DNA of 6,090 nt from Candidatus Obscuribacterales bacterium (lineage in GTDB: Bacteria; Cyanobacteriota; Vampirovibrionia; Obscuribacterales; Obscuribacteraceae), in assembly GCA_021732245.1 (NCBI GenBank), contig JAKFVJ010000126.1:1-6090 (forward strand), read 5' to 3'. Positions 5,452 to 6,090 of the stretch are shown one piece after another (position 1 is the stretch's first letter; each line of letters starts with the position of its first letter). The translations under genes were made by a program, and so were the position numbers. A model generated the notes under the pieces. That model searched no databases. It saw nothing but the letters and a program-made list of their open reading frames with translations, and was not told where the DNA came from.

Positions 5452-6039
5452 ATGGCATTTGCCGCGTTCTACGATGCCAATGTTCTTATTCCTCATGAGA
5501 TAAGGGACGTGTTGATGATTGCTGCATCAACACGTCTTTTCGCGCCTTACTGGTCAGATGATGTTTTTGAAGAGTGGCTTGCCAATTCCGTAGAAAAGAA
5601 CCTGGCGCCTAAGGAAACTGTTTTGCGCTTTCAGAGCATGATGAACGAAATGCACCCATCTGCATTAATTACTCGCAACCGATATGAGAATCTGATTGAT
5701 GCAATGACGAATGATTATAAAGACAGGCATGTTTTGGCAGCAGCAGTAATTGCAGACGCGGATGTAATAGTAAGCGCAGACACCGATGGTTTTCCAAAGG
5801 ATTCAGTTGAGCCATACAGCATAGAAGTACAGACAGCCGATGAATTTGCACGAACACAGGCAGCATTAAGTCCTGGTTTGTTCTTGGAGCAGTTCCTAAG
5901 GCGAGCAGCAGAAAGAAACTGGCTATCAATTAATCGTGGAGATGGTCCACTGTCAGCAGAAGAAATAGCTATGTTTCTGCGGGATGGTCCGTCGCAGATG
6001 CCACAGACTGGTCAATTCTTGCTGGATCTTTTGACTTAG
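5452..6039 (+). CDS. PIN-domain ribonuclease toxin (VapC-like, PIN_3 type)
   Basis: A 195-residue PIN-domain protein, expected to be a magnesium-dependent RNase that cuts RNA to halt translation unless bound by the preceding antitoxin. The acidic active-site set is visible: D8 in FYDANVLIP, E40/E41 in the FAPYWSDDVFEEW segment, D91 in YKDRHVLAAAVIADADVIVSAD, and D110/D112 in SADTDGFP. These match the PIN_3 pattern (DANVL, WSxxxxxE, DxxDRHVLAAA, DFP). The domain ends near residue 133, and about 60 further residues form a helical C-terminal extension typical of this longer subgroup. It starts 2 nt after the antitoxin stop, with AAAGG/CAGGG 10-15 nt upstream, so the two are cotranscribed. All catalytic acids appear present, so an active toxin is likely; its RNA target cannot be read from sequence. 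Confidence 0.9.
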   Translation: MAFAAFYDANVLIPHEIRDVLMIAASTRLFAPYWSDDVFEEWLANSVEKNLAPKETVLRFQSMMNEMHPSALITRNRYENLIDAMTNDYKDRHVLAAAVIADADVIVSADTDGFPKDSVEPYSIEVQTADEFARTQAALSPGLFLEQFLRRAAERNWLSINRGDGPLSAEEIAMFLRDGPSQMPQTGQFLLDLLT

Positions 6040-6090
6040 GATAAAAACAGTTCAGAGTTATTGTGCTTGAAGCACCAGACACATTTGAGT
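6040..6090. other. Downstream flank of the PIN toxin gene
   Basis: Fifty-one bases follow the stop codon. A 5-bp stem with a 3-nt loop (gtgct-tga-agcac, 6063-6075) is the only structure. It lacks a T-run and is not called a terminator. No start of another gene is visible. Confidence 0.4.

Noticed and set aside
6063..6075. Stem gtgct-tga-agcac after the PIN toxin gene as a terminator
   Set aside because: The stem has only five pairs and no T-run follows, so it does not meet the form of an intrinsic terminator.

Overview
The window carries four recognisable protein genes, one decayed gene remnant and several regulatory sites and repeats. GC content is intermediate and Shine-Dalgarno sequences are strong (GAGG or GAGGT), so this is bacterial DNA. 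The source may be a non-photosynthetic cyanobacterial relative (Vampirovibrionia/Obscuribacterales type). That guess rests only on the style of the large multidomain leucine-rich-repeat protein and is weak.

Left part (1-2772, minus strand): one uninterrupted reading frame of 924 codons that starts at 2772 and runs off the left edge. In order it holds a disordered and Ala/Gly-rich N-terminal region, an HExxH metallopeptidase-like motif (H331-H335), a leucine-rich-repeat (LRR) block of near-identical 22-residue units that changes to a different LPxxL-type repeat, an alpha/beta segment faintly like a phosphoribosyltransferase, and the first half of a dual-specificity/tyrosine phosphatase-like domain. 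It looks like an effector or host/protein-interaction protein rather than a housekeeping enzyme.

Middle part (2773-4611, plus strand): a divergent promoter region, then an AbiEi/AbiEii (DUF6088 antitoxin / nucleotidyltransferase toxin) operon. A perfect 8-bp inverted repeat brackets its -10 box and is the likely operator for AbiEi autoregulation.

Spacer (4612-4972): this stretch is not empty. Its minus strand carries a decayed C-terminal fragment of a second phosphatase gene, whose first codons are homologous to the last codons of the large gene at the left edge of the window. Directly beside it lies a 37-bp sequence that also occurs, with two mismatches and in the same orientation, at 2863-2899. 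The two copies therefore bracket the abiE operon plus the remnant.

Right part (4973-6039, plus strand): a second toxin-antitoxin operon, made of an excisionase-type HTH antitoxin followed after 2 nt by a PIN-domain ribonuclease toxin (VapBC-like). Two unrelated toxin-antitoxin operons in tandem beside a repeat-rich effector-like gene and a paralogue fragment mark this as an accessory, rearranging region. No tRNA, rRNA, CRISPR array, transposase or integrase is visible.
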